Below are positions 14,604-24,289 of a stretch of DNA of 39,522 nucleotides, one piece after another. Under the pieces are notes generated by a model that saw only the letters and a program-made list of their open reading frames with translations, was not told the DNA's origin and did no database searches. The stretch is from positions 1 to 39,522 of the forward strand of contig NZ_JMLP01000029.1 of assembly GCF_000686805.1 (NCBI RefSeq). The letters run 5' to 3'. The first letter of the stretch is position 1; every line of letters begins with the position of its first letter. A program made the position numbers and the translations under genes. The stretch is from Bacillus sp. UNC41MFS5. Lineage in GTDB: Bacteria > Bacillota > Bacilli > Bacillales_B > DSM-18226.

Positions 14604-15197
14604 TCAATTAGCTATCATTTTATTGGGCTCCAAAAAGTACAGAAAATCGCGGCTTACTAGTTCTCCGGTCAACTCCTCCCAGGCATGCTTATAGAAGGAT
14701 AGTTGGCTGCGATAGAATGCCTGGAGTTTTTCATAATCTTCTATTTGTTTAGCCCGGTCTGTTTTATAATCAACAATTGTCCATGTGCCATTCGTTTTAT
14801 AGATGAGATCAATCGTTCCTTTCACATAGAAAGGTTGTATATCCTCAGGGTTTGTAGTGATTAACGAATAAAGAGTGTGCCCCCTTTCCACTTTTAATGT
14901 AAACGGAACTTCTGTCATCACTTCCTCAGCTGTCATCAATTCATTCCAAAGCGGTGAATTTCGAAAGTTTTCTAGATAGGAGTTTACTTCTTTTTCCCTT
15001 TCGATTGGAAGCTTATATTTACTTAAACCGAATTTTATATAATTAGAAATGTCATGACCTTGAACTGCTTTTTCAAAGATATCATGAATCAGAGTACCCC
15101 AAGCCTTGCCTCCGCCCGATTCCCGTTCAATGGTCACCAACTCAGAATAATCCTTATCCTTGGTTGGCGACCAAAGCTCAAATGTTTTTACCCTGCT
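14604..15197 (-). pseudogene. C-terminal nuclease domain cut off from the AddA-like helicase
   Basis: These 197 codons continue in the same frame as the helicase gene after its TAA (15198-15200). They encode a RecB-family PD-(D/E)XK nuclease with GKAWGTLIHDIFE (motif I), YVKGTIDLIYKTNG then WTIVDYKTDRA (Asp and Asp-Tyr-Lys catalytic core) and QLSFYKHAWEEL (QxxxY). All catalytic residues look intact. The first usable start inside is GTG at 15140, just before the GKAWG motif, without a clear Shine-Dalgarno. It is therefore a disrupted domain, or a separately translated piece if reinitiation occurs. Confidence 0.7.
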
Positions 15198-17807
15198 TTA
15201 GTCCAGCCAGGCGTTCTTACTAATGGTTTTCGCCTGAAATTCGGTGAAGGTGATTTCTTTTTGTATGGAAGGCACCTTAAAAGCCTCTACCTCCGGGAGT
15301 TCCATTTCCTCGATATTTTCCATTTCGAAAAGGATGTTCCAAGGATTTTTCTTATTCCCAGTGTGTGAACTAATGATAAGGGCTTGTTCCGCACGAGTTG
15401 CCGCAACATAGACAATCCGCAGCTCCTCATCGGTAAGGTACATTAATTCCTCTGACTTATGCGACTCCCAATGGGGTGGAGCTGCAATTTCCTTATCCGC
15501 ATAACCATTCTTCACTGTGAACGAAAAGTACCCTTTTGAGGTATGGTCTTCCCGTTTTATATGCTGTGATAAAAAGGATGCAGGACTGACTGTCTTAGCT
15601 GGATGTGCCAAAAAGACAACCGGCGCCTCGAGGCCTTTTGCTTTATGAATATTCATAATCCGAACAGCATTCTCCTCTTCTTCAAGATTAGCAACAACCG
15701 TTTTTTCAAAAATCATCTCGGTCAGTACTTCGAGGACTTGTTTATAGGTCGTTTTCCCAGCAGCCTCCTGTTTACGAAGGGCTTCAAGAATTTGGAGCAG
15801 ACTTTTATAGGTTCGTTTGTTCCGGCCATTTTTCAAAAGTAATGGATAAAAGCCAACATCTTCGATAATTCGTTCAATCGCTGCTGTTGACGAAAGTGAA
15901 CGAATTAGCTTTTGATAAGACTGTAATTTTTCTAAAACGAGTTCAAATTTAGCTTTTATCTCTGGCGAAATTTCCGTAGGAATATTGGCGTACATGGAAA
16001 ATCGGCCATTTGCCTGTTTCCATTGGTATAGTTCTTGGTCACTGATACCAAAGAAAATCCCCCGTAACACGGCAATCAAGCTCACCTCATCGGTTGTGTC
16101 CAAGAAGGATGTTAGCAAGATCCACAAATCTTGGAATTCTCTCGTTTCACCAAGAATTACTTCACCACTGATACTGACTGGAATTCCCAGGTCCTCGATC
16201 GTTTTCGCATAGGAAGCAACACCATCCGTATACCTCGTCAGCACCATGAAGTCTTTGGCTTGATGTCCCTGCCTCATTAGCGTTTGAATGGTTAGGGCAA
16301 TGTTTTCTGCATCAACTAAGATGACCTCTTCCTTCTTTTTATAATCGGCAGGAACGGATAAACGCTTCACACCGGTAAACCCAGCACCCTGGTCCTCGTG
16401 AAAGGAAACTAGCGGCCGATATGCCGCTTGGTAATCCGATTCTACCTCAGGTAAATGCCGTTTAAACACCATGTTTAATTCATTGGTCACCGTGTCAACG
16501 GTCCGGAAATTAGTCGTCAATTGCAACACTTCGCCGCCATGTTCTTCAATTAACTGTTTAACGCGGTTATAGGTGTCAATATCAGCACGGCGAAAGCGGT
16601 AAATGGCTTGTTTTGGATCGCCAACCACAAAGAGCGAACCAGCTTTCGGTTTGCAATTTGTCCATGTTTTTTCATCGATGTCTTCACTGGTTAAATAAAA
16701 CATAATCTCTGCCTGAATCGGATCCGTGTCCTGAAACTCATCAACTAATAAGTAACGATATTTTGCTTGGAAATAGGCTCGAACCTCAGGATTCCCTTTA
16801 AGCAACTTTGAAGTATACATCATCAAATCTTGAAAATTTAGAAGGGATCTCTCTTTCTTCAATTGCTCATAAGTCTTTACGGCCTCTCCTAAGAAACTAA
16901 TAATTTTGGGATGGCAATATTCTTTCCAGGATTGGATAAGCGGTTTAATTTTTACTTCAAATACGCCTGAGATTTTCTCTTCGTAAAATTTTGCATCCTC
17001 TTTGGAAGACCAGCGATTATAGGTAGGCTTTAAATTCTTATTAAATAATTCGAAAATGCTGATAATGTCCTTTTCCTTCGAAGGGTCAATGAATCTTTCC
17101 TTTTGAACAGCTGTTAAAATCGCTTTCTGTAAACTATCATATCCCTTCGGAGGCTCTTCCTCAGGAACGCATCTTTTTGCTTCCTTGATTAAGAGCATGA
17201 AAGAATGATAATCGACATTAAGTTCAGGTTTCGGAAGTGATTCGGTTACCCATTCCACATCAGAATATTCCTTTAACCCTTTTAACCAGGGGAAAAGGGT
17301 GTCCACAGTGATTCCTAATTCTTCAATGGAGTCAATTGAATGTGGTTGTTCATCCATTAAAGTTTGTAAATGAAGCTGCCATGCCTCTTCTAAAATGTCG
17401 AGGTCATCGGTTTCTTCAAGCTCCTTAAAGGTTAAATCTAAATTCGCTTCGATTGGGCGCTCGCGCAACAGTTTCGCACAAAAGGCGTGGACTGTACCTA
17501 AAAAGCAGCGCTCCATATTTTGCAGGGCTACCCCTAGACGAAATTGGATTTCAAGATTCTTTTCCATTTTCCATGCTTCTTCTAATTTCGCTTGAAAACG
17601 GACCTTTAACTCATCGGCTGCTTTCCGAGTAAACGTAATCGCGACTATTTCCTGAATTTCCGCGGTTCCCGTATAAATAAGGTTTACCATCCGCTCGACT
17701 AAGCTTGTTGTTTTACCTGAACCCGCCCCAGCTTCGACTAAAAAATTTGTGCTGAGTTGTGATTTAATTTTATTTCGGGCCGCTTGATCGCGAATTTCCT
17801 TAGTCAT
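15198..17807 (-). CDS. UvrD/AddA-like SF1A helicase, truncated before its nuclease domain
   Basis: An 869-aa superfamily 1A helicase. Motifs in order are Walker A GAGSGKTT (residues 27-34), AITFTRKAADEL (Ia), LLVDEFQDTDPIQ (II), LFVVGDPKQAIYRFRRAD (III), TTNFRT (IV), IMNIHKAKGLEAPVVFL (V) and VYVAATRAEQALI (VI). All seem intact. The frame ends in TAA just past KTISKNAWLD, but an in-frame nuclease domain continues to 14604, so the full protein would be 1067 aa. Its start overlaps the end of the AddB-like gene by 8 bp. By analogy with AddAB it would unwind broken DNA ends. It is shorter and more divergent than canonical AddA (about 1230 aa), so it is likely a second system. Confidence 0.85.
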   Translation of the reverse strand: MTKEIRDQAARNKIKSQLSTNFLVEAGAGSGKTTSLVERMVNLIYTGTAEIQEIVAITFTRKAADELKVRFQAKLEEAWKMEKNLEIQFRLGVALQNMERCFLGTVHAFCAKLLRERPIEANLDLTFKELEETDDLDILEEAWQLHLQTLMDEQPHSIDSIEELGITVDTLFPWLKGLKEYSDVEWVTESLPKPELNVDYHSFMLLIKEAKRCVPEEEPPKGYDSLQKAILTAVQKERFIDPSKEKDIISIFELFNKNLKPTYNRWSSKEDAKFYEEKISGVFEVKIKPLIQSWKEYCHPKIISFLGEAVKTYEQLKKERSLLNFQDLMMYTSKLLKGNPEVRAYFQAKYRYLLVDEFQDTDPIQAEIMFYLTSEDIDEKTWTNCKPKAGSLFVVGDPKQAIYRFRRADIDTYNRVKQLIEEHGGEVLQLTTNFRTVDTVTNELNMVFKRHLPEVESDYQAAYRPLVSFHEDQGAGFTGVKRLSVPADYKKKEEVILVDAENIALTIQTLMRQGHQAKDFMVLTRYTDGVASYAKTIEDLGIPVSISGEVILGETREFQDLWILLTSFLDTTDEVSLIAVLRGIFFGISDQELYQWKQANGRFSMYANIPTEISPEIKAKFELVLEKLQSYQKLIRSLSSTAAIERIIEDVGFYPLLLKNGRNKRTYKSLLQILEALRKQEAAGKTTYKQVLEVLTEMIFEKTVVANLEEEENAVRIMNIHKAKGLEAPVVFLAHPAKTVSPASFLSQHIKREDHTSKGYFSFTVKNGYADKEIAAPPHWESHKSEELMYLTDEELRIVYVAATRAEQALIISSHTGNKKNPWNILFEMENIEEMELPEVEAFKVPSIQKEITFTEFQAKTISKNAWLD

Positions 17808-20800
17808 AGGCTCTAACCCCCTTTAACTTCTGATTCGACTGTTTTATTTCAAGGGTTTCTTTATCATAAAAATGACGGCGGCACACCAGCTTATATTCAC
17901 AGAATTTGCAATCATTGACATCATCTGTCATCTCAAAATGTCCATGTCTCACCGCATCAATCAGTTTTTCCAAAATATCTATGCCATTGGTTCGAAGCGT
18001 CTTGTCCTGCTTCCTCGTAAATCTTTGTGCTAAACCTTTTTGGGTAGGGAAATAATAGGAACTTTCCTCGACAGCACCTTCACCGAGATTGAGATGCTGC
18101 TCAATCGCCAACGCATAAATCATGTGCTGGAGTTGGCGGCCGCCTTTGAAGGCACCATTTTTCGCATAACCATAGGTGCTCCCAGTTTTATAGTCGATGA
18201 TATGGTATTTGTTATCCTTTGATTGATCGACACGATCAATGATCCCAGCTATTCTTATTTCCCCTGATGGAAGAGTAATAAGTGCTGGTTCCTGTTCACC
18301 AATCCCAAATGAATATTCGAAATGAAGCGGATCATAATTTTCACTATGAAGCTCTTCTTCTTTTAGAAAAATATCACAACAAGCTAGGATGTCATTCCGC
18401 TCACGTTGATAGACTCTATCATTCGGAGGAGGAAGCACTTCCTTTTGTTCATCGATTAAGTTTTGAGCAATCTCTCCAATAAGGCTCAAGTGCTTAGCAT
18501 ATGAAGGCTTGGTAGATTCCTGTGTTAATTTTTTATAAAATGATTCAAAAATACTGTGAAGCAAACTTCCACGTGTAGCTGCGTCCAGCCATTTGTTTGC
18601 GTCATAAGAAACCGCCTCTACCGGCCTAACCTTTAGCACTTCCCGTAAAAAATAGGAATACGGACACTTGGCGAGTGTTTCAAGTTTGCCTGCACTCAGT
18701 GTTTTCTCTTGATTGAGGCGAGGATCATACGTTTCGGCATCAATTTGAACCAATCCATCATACTCTAAGAAATTCCCCGTATTTCGGGCAGTTTCCGCTG
18801 CGATTCCTTGTTTAATATTTGAAAAATGATTAAGAATCCCGTCATTTAGCAGTTGTGATTCTTCATTGGTTAATTTTTCACTCCAGTAGTCCTTTTCTTC
18901 AAAAATGTCATGAGCAATAATGGATGAAGGCAGTTCCTTTAATGCTTTAAAATCTGCATCTTTATTGCCTGTAATTAAGCGGTAGCATTGTAAAATAACA
19001 AATGCTGGGTTAACGACCCGATTATCGTTCATATCAAAATTGCTGTAACTGACCGTGACACGACCGTTCGAATTGGCAAAAACTTGTAACAGCGTATACA
19101 AGTTTTCTTGCCCCTTCTCTTGGTATAAAGGCAGGGCATTCCCTAACCGAATCCGCTCTGTATCAAGTAAAAGTGGATCTTCACTCACATTCCCTGGAAA
19201 CTTCCTGTTATCGAGGCCAACGAAAAAGACGTGTGGCCGGCTATTGTATATTCCATTTTTATAAGATGTAACATGGAGATGGCCTGGTTTAGGACGTGAT
19301 TGATTGATCCGAACGGTTAGCAGCAGGTCCTTCATTTTTTCAAATAGATCATAACTTGATAACGATTCGTCTGCATATGGGAGCAGCTTTTTAATTTCTT
19401 CCAATAGAGTTGATTTTGCCATCTCATCAAGGGCTGAACTTGTTTTACCATTATATTTGAGTAGAAATGCAATTCCAGTTAAACATTTTTTATAGTTCAT
19501 CGTAGTCTCTAATGGTGGAAGTTTCTTGAAAATTTCTTGAAAACACGACCAAATCCATAATATATCCATTGCTTGATTTTCATAATAGTCACGGTCATCC
19601 TCATGTTCGTGTTCGAGTAACAGCTCACTTCTTCTGTTAAATTCCCCACCGAGCAGTTTAAGATAGCGATCATGAGACCACCCAATTTGAAGATCCCTGA
19701 GAACTTTGGTTAATTTTGAATTAGACATCACCACTTCATCAAGGCCAACAAATCCTCCCTCAATAAAGGGGACGCCTTTACCCATTACAAACAAGCCCTC
19801 ATTCAATAAATCAAGAAAGGCTGGGACACTATAGTTGGACTGCATCCACGCAATTAATCCAGAAACAAGGCGACCCGGACGCGTAAACGAAATCGGCAGG
19901 CCTTCACCAAATGTCATGGGTAGGTCTATCTTTTGCGACAGGTGGTAAAACTGGGTTATGTAAGAATCAGCATCGGTATAAAACACCACACTTTCATCGA
20001 GTGGAGTTTTTGCCATTTTGATCTTTGCTAGAATTTGTTTTACTTCCATTTCTTCTGTTTTAGCAGTAAATAGTTCTAAGTTTGGTTCACCGCTCGCATC
20101 TTCCTGTTGATAGAGATAACTTAACGGTGACGGGTTCCCCCAAGAAACGGAACGGAGGCTTGACCGCTCAGGGGTATGGATACCTAATACAGGTGAAAGC
20201 GGCAGCTTATAAACTGACTCAGGAATCATTTTACTCAGGAATTGTTCTTCTAGATGTGATAAGTTCAGACCCGATTGTAAAATTAACACTCTCTTTTCAT
20301 CGATTTGAACCGATTTAAGTGCCTTATGTATCAGTCCTGCTTTGTCAGTAAATTCCTGACTAATTAAAATATCTTCATATTCAGTAAGAATCTTGTATAG
20401 ATCCTCTGCTTTGTCCGAATTAATAAATGCGTCTTTTTTCAAAGAATCCTTTGTATAGCCAGCTAACCGTAATGATTGAATCGTTGAATAAATAGCATGA
20501 CTAAAAGCTGGCGTGATTTCCATTCCAGCAAAGTAACGAAGTTTATCTTGTTTCTTCAACTCAATTAGAAGCTTGTAAGTAAAATGAACACCAACAGTAT
20601 GGTCTAAATTTTGTTGCAGCTGCTCTGAATTCAACTCGACTAAGGTTTGGGCTAAGTCATTCACTGTTTGATATTTGAGATTAATGGCTTGGTTTCCTTG
20701 TTTAACGAAAGCCGCATTGATTTGTTCCCCAATCGCATGGGAATCAACGATAACGATTTTTTCTTTTAAGGGTACTTTAAGACATATTTCCTTTAGTTTG

Positions 20801-20817
20801 TTTATTAACGGTTGCAT
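17800..20817 (-). CDS. AddB-like PD-(D/E)XK nuclease with iron-sulfur cysteines
   Basis: A 1005-aa partner of the AddA-like helicase. The C-terminal third is a RecB-family nuclease: ATRGSLLHSIFESF, IAGIIDRVDQ, YHIIDYKTGS and QLQHMIYALAIEQ. Four cysteines (AKCPYSYF, then CKFCEYKLVC close to the end) match the AddB-type 4Fe-4S pattern. The N terminus has the helicase-like fold but no Walker A (KIVIVDSHAIGEQI instead of GxxGxGKS), so it cannot bind ATP as AddB does. The ATG at 20817 is used because GGAGGTTCTC precedes it. The TTG four codons earlier is part of that ribosome site. The gene overlaps the helicase by 8 bp. Confidence 0.85.
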   Translation of the reverse strand: MQPLINKLKEICLKVPLKEKIVIVDSHAIGEQINAAFVKQGNQAINLKYQTVNDLAQTLVELNSEQLQQNLDHTVGVHFTYKLLIELKKQDKLRYFAGMEITPAFSHAIYSTIQSLRLAGYTKDSLKKDAFINSDKAEDLYKILTEYEDILISQEFTDKAGLIHKALKSVQIDEKRVLILQSGLNLSHLEEQFLSKMIPESVYKLPLSPVLGIHTPERSSLRSVSWGNPSPLSYLYQQEDASGEPNLELFTAKTEEMEVKQILAKIKMAKTPLDESVVFYTDADSYITQFYHLSQKIDLPMTFGEGLPISFTRPGRLVSGLIAWMQSNYSVPAFLDLLNEGLFVMGKGVPFIEGGFVGLDEVVMSNSKLTKVLRDLQIGWSHDRYLKLLGGEFNRRSELLLEHEHEDDRDYYENQAMDILWIWSCFQEIFKKLPPLETTMNYKKCLTGIAFLLKYNGKTSSALDEMAKSTLLEEIKKLLPYADESLSSYDLFEKMKDLLLTVRINQSRPKPGHLHVTSYKNGIYNSRPHVFFVGLDNRKFPGNVSEDPLLLDTERIRLGNALPLYQEKGQENLYTLLQVFANSNGRVTVSYSNFDMNDNRVVNPAFVILQCYRLITGNKDADFKALKELPSSIIAHDIFEEKDYWSEKLTNEESQLLNDGILNHFSNIKQGIAAETARNTGNFLEYDGLVQIDAETYDPRLNQEKTLSAGKLETLAKCPYSYFLREVLKVRPVEAVSYDANKWLDAATRGSLLHSIFESFYKKLTQESTKPSYAKHLSLIGEIAQNLIDEQKEVLPPPNDRVYQRERNDILACCDIFLKEEELHSENYDPLHFEYSFGIGEQEPALITLPSGEIRIAGIIDRVDQSKDNKYHIIDYKTGSTYGYAKNGAFKGGRQLQHMIYALAIEQHLNLGEGAVEESSYYFPTQKGLAQRFTRKQDKTLRTNGIDILEKLIDAVRHGHFEMTDDVNDCKFCEYKLVCRRHFYDKETLEIKQSNQKLKGVRAYD

Positions 20818-20968
20818 GAGAACCTCCAATTACTCTACGAAATCAATCTACATACTCACTCTGTTCGAGTTTCATGATTGTTATTCCTTCAATTTATAAG
20901 AAAAGACATATATTTTTCAAATCTGGTAATAATAACCTCGGGTTAACATAGAAAGGATGGGATGTTTG

Positions 20969-21694
20969 ATGTCGTTAGAATGGTTTGACAGAGTATGTGG
21001 AGAACTGCAAGAACACCTGGAATCTATTTGTGAAGAATATGATCAGGTTGGTCAAATGACCGTTGAAAGAGCTGCCAAACATCCGAGGATTGAGTTTTAT
21101 GTCGATACCGCAGATGTTGATACCGAAGAACTAGAGCGTGATTACTTCTGCTCTTTATTCTTTGACCCTCAAAATGAGGAATTTTACATCGATACCTTCG
21201 ATGTGGACACCGGACATACGGCAAAGGTCATCCTTTCAGACATAGAAGACATTATCGAGGAAGTTCACGCCAGTCTGCATGATTATATGAACGGCGATGA
21301 TCACTATACAGATGATGGGGTCTATCTTCAGACTTCAGAGATCTATGATAATGAAGATGAAGTCGAAACCGTTTATGTGGATGATGACAACGAAGAAGAG
21401 TATTACGAAGCGGAACAAGTCAACAGTGACGACATCTTTGAGGAAATTGATGTGGATTGGTCTACACCGGAGGTAACAGCCTTTAAACATGAAGATGAAG
21501 TCGAAGTCACCTATCAATTCGGATTGGTTCAAGCTACTGGTGACGGTGTCCTCAAACGTGTTAATCGAATCTGGACAACAGATGATGAATTACTCAAAGA
21601 TGAGTCCCATTTCATTTTTAGCAAAGAAGAAGCATCCACTATTATCGCCATGATTGCCTCACATATGGATCAATTAAGTGAGTTTGAATTTTAA
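20969..21694 (+). CDS. Acidic protein of unknown function (241 aa)
   Basis: A very acidic protein (Asp and Glu through residues 60-160) with an opening MSLEWFDRVCGELQEHLESI and no membrane segment. A DVDT motif recurs (VDTADVDTEELE, then IDTFDVDTGHT), hinting at an internal duplication of about 35 residues. The C-terminal third (FGLVQATGDGVLKRVNRIWTTDDE) is less charged and probably folded. The ATG at 20969 is preferred. An ATG 12 bases earlier sits only 1 nt from AAAGG. I do not recognise the family. It has its own terminator and faces the divergent nuclease/helicase operon. Confidence 0.7.
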   Translation: MSLEWFDRVCGELQEHLESICEEYDQVGQMTVERAAKHPRIEFYVDTADVDTEELERDYFCSLFFDPQNEEFYIDTFDVDTGHTAKVILSDIEDIIEEVHASLHDYMNGDDHYTDDGVYLQTSEIYDNEDEVETVYVDDDNEEEYYEAEQVNSDDIFEEIDVDWSTPEVTAFKHEDEVEVTYQFGLVQATGDGVLKRVNRIWTTDDELLKDESHFIFSKEEASTIIAMIASHMDQLSEFEF

Positions 21695-21714
21695 ACAAAT
21701 AATCAATTAGATAT

Positions 21715-21745
21715 AAAGGGAGCATACCATATGGATGCTCCTTTT
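21715..21745. terminator. Bidirectional terminator
   Basis: AAAGGGAGCAT (21715-21725) pairs with ATGCTCCTTTT (21735-21745) with one wobble. It serves the acidic-protein gene (plus) and the CBS-protein gene (minus). Confidence 0.75.
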
Positions 21746-21746
21746 C

Positions 21747-22469
21747 TCATTCTACCGTGTAATCGATTTGAATTAGATCCCAAGGTGTGATCATGCCAAG
21801 GGGAGCCTCGTCCACTTTCCCATTTTCAGTGATGATGACAGCTTCGATTTTGCGCTTCTTCTTATGTGCCTTTTCAAAAAGATTTTCAACCTCAAATATA
21901 TTAATCTCTTTTGAGACAATTTCAATCGGATATTCTTTCTCATAATTCATGATATCTGCAACATGGATATCGGCTAGATTGACAAGGCTGCTTTCCATAT
22001 TTTGCGCCATCCATTTCACAATTGAACTCGATGTAAGTAACCCCACGCATTTTTTATTTTTATAGACGGGAAACTTCGAATAACCGTATTGTCTAATGGC
22101 GTCAGTTACTTTTAAGATACTGTCGCGATAATCAAAGGACACCACATTTTTCGTCGCAATCGATAGCGCATAATTAGGACGGCTAAATACATTAGCTATT
22201 TTTTCAATATGAGAAACGACTTTTGCATTAGGCTCCGCAATATAAAAGCCAATTTCCATTTTCTCATGAACAATTGCGTTCCGAAGTCGGGCATATTGCT
22301 CTAAATCCTTTTTATAGGTTTCAATCATTTGATATTTTTTGGAGCCAACCTTTACGAGGACGACGAATCTATCATCATTAATTTGAACGATGTCCCGCAA
22401 TGCATCGTGTACTTGGTTGAAAGCTACCTCAAAACGCTCAGAAAGAAGTTGTCCTTGTTTTTTATTCAT
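21747..22469 (-). CDS. CBS-domain protein (240 aa)
   Basis: A cytoplasmic 240-aa protein. The N-terminal 85 residues are helical with no recognised motif. Two CBS repeats follow. The first runs from about residue 90 (ILKVTDAIRQYGYSKFPVYKNKKCVGLLTSSSIVKWM). The second is from VADIMNYEKEYPIEIVSKEINIFEVENLFEKA, ending PLGMITPWDLIQID. Such tandems sense adenine nucleotides or related ligands. No catalytic domain is attached, so the output is unknown. The ATG follows GGGAGAGCAAAAGAT. A sigma-A promoter lies 35-65 bp upstream. Confidence 0.78.
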   Translation of the reverse strand: MNKKQGQLLSERFEVAFNQVHDALRDIVQINDDRFVVLVKVGSKKYQMIETYKKDLEQYARLRNAIVHEKMEIGFYIAEPNAKVVSHIEKIANVFSRPNYALSIATKNVVSFDYRDSILKVTDAIRQYGYSKFPVYKNKKCVGLLTSSSIVKWMAQNMESSLVNLADIHVADIMNYEKEYPIEIVSKEINIFEVENLFEKAHKKKRKIEAVIITENGKVDEAPLGMITPWDLIQIDYTVE

Positions 22470-22502
22470 ATCTTTTGCTCTCCCATGGTATAACTCTTTA
22501 TC

Positions 22503-22532
22503 ATTATATTTAATGTAAAATTAATACTTCAA
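22503..22532 (-). promoter_or_regulatory. Sigma-A promoter of the CBS gene
   Basis: TTGAAG (22527-22532) and TATAAT (22503-22508) on the minus strand are separated by 18 bp, about 35 bp upstream of the start codon. Confidence 0.5.
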
Positions 22533-22596
22533 ATTTTCAAGAAATTATTTCCCCCTAGGATTTGTTGAGCATGACCATTCTATTCGAAATGGTGGA

Positions 22597-24054
22597 TTAT
22601 TGATTGGCTATAATGGTTAGCATCTGGTCCTCTACCTTTTTCCCTTTAGTATCTTCAAGTAAATTATTTAATAGAATCGAAAAGATTAATGTTTGTCCAC
22701 TTTTGGTTTTTACGTAGCCAGATATGGAACTCACCGTAGAGATGGTTCCTGTTTTTGCCTTTACCCTCCCTCGGACAAGAGGATCTTTTAAGCGATTTCT
22801 TAAGGTACCGCCTTCCATCTTTTCAGGTGCCCCAGCGACTGGTAATGACTGAAGATAGCTCGAAAACCACTTTTCTTTCTGCACAGCAAACAACAGTTGC
22901 GTTAGTTGGTTTGCTGGAATCAGATTGACATGCGAAACGCCGGACCCATCTCGAAGCACCAATGTTTTGGGAGTAACCCCAAATTTGACTAATTCGGAAT
23001 TTAATACTTTCAGTCCGTTTTCCCAACTCCCTTTACCCTTCACAACCTTGCCCATTTCCTTCATTAAAATTTCCGCATGAACGTTGTTGCTCAGTTTCAT
23101 AAAAGGAACCAGTAGTTCAGATAACGGTATCGATTGATGGGTTGTTAACAATTTTGTGGTGTCAGGCACCATTCCTGTTTTTAGTTTTCCAGTCACTTGA
23201 ATTCCGTGTTCTGTTACCGATTGTTTTAATAGGGACATGGCATATCTTGTTGGATTCCAGACACCGATCCAATCCTGTTCCGGTTTTGCCTTGATTGGGA
23301 TTGTTCCCTTGATGGTGATGGTATTTTTTGCGTGTACCCGCTCGATGGTGATATTCTGTTTACCTTCCTCTGGACCAGTGACGGCTTGATTGATGATTTT
23401 TAGATAATTGGTTTTGGGGGTCAGTTTTACGATTGGCTTGTCCCCTTTTTTCGTTGCAGGTTGTACGACAACTTTGACCGATCCAGCATCAAAGTCTTGG
23501 GTTGGTGACGCCGTTAGTGCCGAAATCTGTGCCCCATAATGGGTGGTTTCGTCACTCCAGGGCAGGTCAAGTGAATAGCGAACACCATCATACCAGGAAT
23601 CATCCCCGACGATATTTCCGTTTATTTTTTTGATGCCGTGTTTTTTGACTTCAACAGCTATTTGATCAAAATCGGATTTCAATAAAGTTGGGTCGCCCTT
23701 CCCTTTTATATAGAGATTTCCGTCGAGAGTTTTCTTTTTCACCGTACCATCTGTATGTATCTCCGTCTTGAACGTGTAATCTTCGCCAAGGATATTTAAG
23801 GCTGCAGCGGCCGTTAAAAGCTTCATGTTCGAAGCGGGTCTTAAGCGGACATCTCCTTGATGGGAATAGATGATTTTCCCATCTGCAGCGGAACGGATAC
23901 TAACCCCAGCAATGGCCCCTTTTAATGCTGGATCGTTATTGATTAGTTGATTCATCTGCTGGACCATTTTTTCGTGAGTATACATGGCATTTACTTTTAT
24001 TGATGGAATCATCAATATTAAAATAAGAATGTAATATTTAATTCTATTGCTCAA
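22597..24054 (-). CDS. D-Ala-D-Ala carboxypeptidase/endopeptidase (PBP4/DacC-type)
   Basis: A class C low-molecular-mass penicillin-binding protein of about 485 aa (DacC/PBP4a is 491). Active-site motifs are SNMK (SxxK) in RPASNMKLLTAAAALN, SNN in LMKLSNNVHAEIL and KTG in VKAKTGTISTVSS. A hydrophobic signal peptide (YYILILILMIPSIKVNA) directs export. The start is uncertain. I use TTG at 24054 (LSNRIKYY), with AAAGGAAAGG upstream. The longest frame opens at a TTG at 24105 with no ribosome site. It trims stem peptides or cross-links. Codons for VPDT (23158-23170) contain the GGTGCCTGACACC repeat found in the amidase terminator. Confidence 0.88.
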   Translation of the reverse strand: MSNRIKYYILILILMIPSIKVNAMYTHEKMVQQMNQLINNDPALKGAIAGVSIRSAADGKIIYSHQGDVRLRPASNMKLLTAAAALNILGEDYTFKTEIHTDGTVKKKTLDGNLYIKGKGDPTLLKSDFDQIAVEVKKHGIKKINGNIVGDDSWYDGVRYSLDLPWSDETTHYGAQISALTASPTQDFDAGSVKVVVQPATKKGDKPIVKLTPKTNYLKIINQAVTGPEEGKQNITIERVHAKNTITIKGTIPIKAKPEQDWIGVWNPTRYAMSLLKQSVTEHGIQVTGKLKTGMVPDTTKLLTTHQSIPLSELLVPFMKLSNNVHAEILMKEMGKVVKGKGSWENGLKVLNSELVKFGVTPKTLVLRDGSGVSHVNLIPANQLTQLLFAVQKEKWFSSYLQSLPVAGAPEKMEGGTLRNRLKDPLVRGRVKAKTGTISTVSSISGYVKTKSGQTLIFSILLNNLLEDTKGKKVEDQMLTIIANQ

Positions 24055-24164
24055 GCTTTGGTACCAGCCTTTCCTTTTTCCTAAGAGTTTGTCCGAAAAA
24101 AACAAATAATATCATCTTTGGATTTTTTAATTGGACAACTTTTTTATTTCCATAATATGTCTAA

Positions 24165-24258
24165 TTGTACAAAACTCTTTAAAAATTGTACAAAACACCC
24201 AAATTTTCGTACAAAAGGCAATTAAATTTCCACAATACTATCCCAAAATTGTACAAAA
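24165..24258. repeat. Phased 21-bp array of TTGTACAAAA boxes
   Basis: TTGTACAAAA occurs at 24165-24174, 24186-24195 and 24249-24258. A one-mismatch copy (TCGTACAAAA) lies at 24207-24216 and a weak copy (TTCCACAATA) at 24228-24237. All five starts fall on an exact 21-bp lattice, two helical turns. The array sits 110-205 bp upstream of the penicillin-binding-protein gene and just beyond the end of the spore-hydrolase gene. Confidence 0.8.
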
Positions 24259-24289
24259 GCAAAATTCCCTTACCAAACACAGTGTAATT

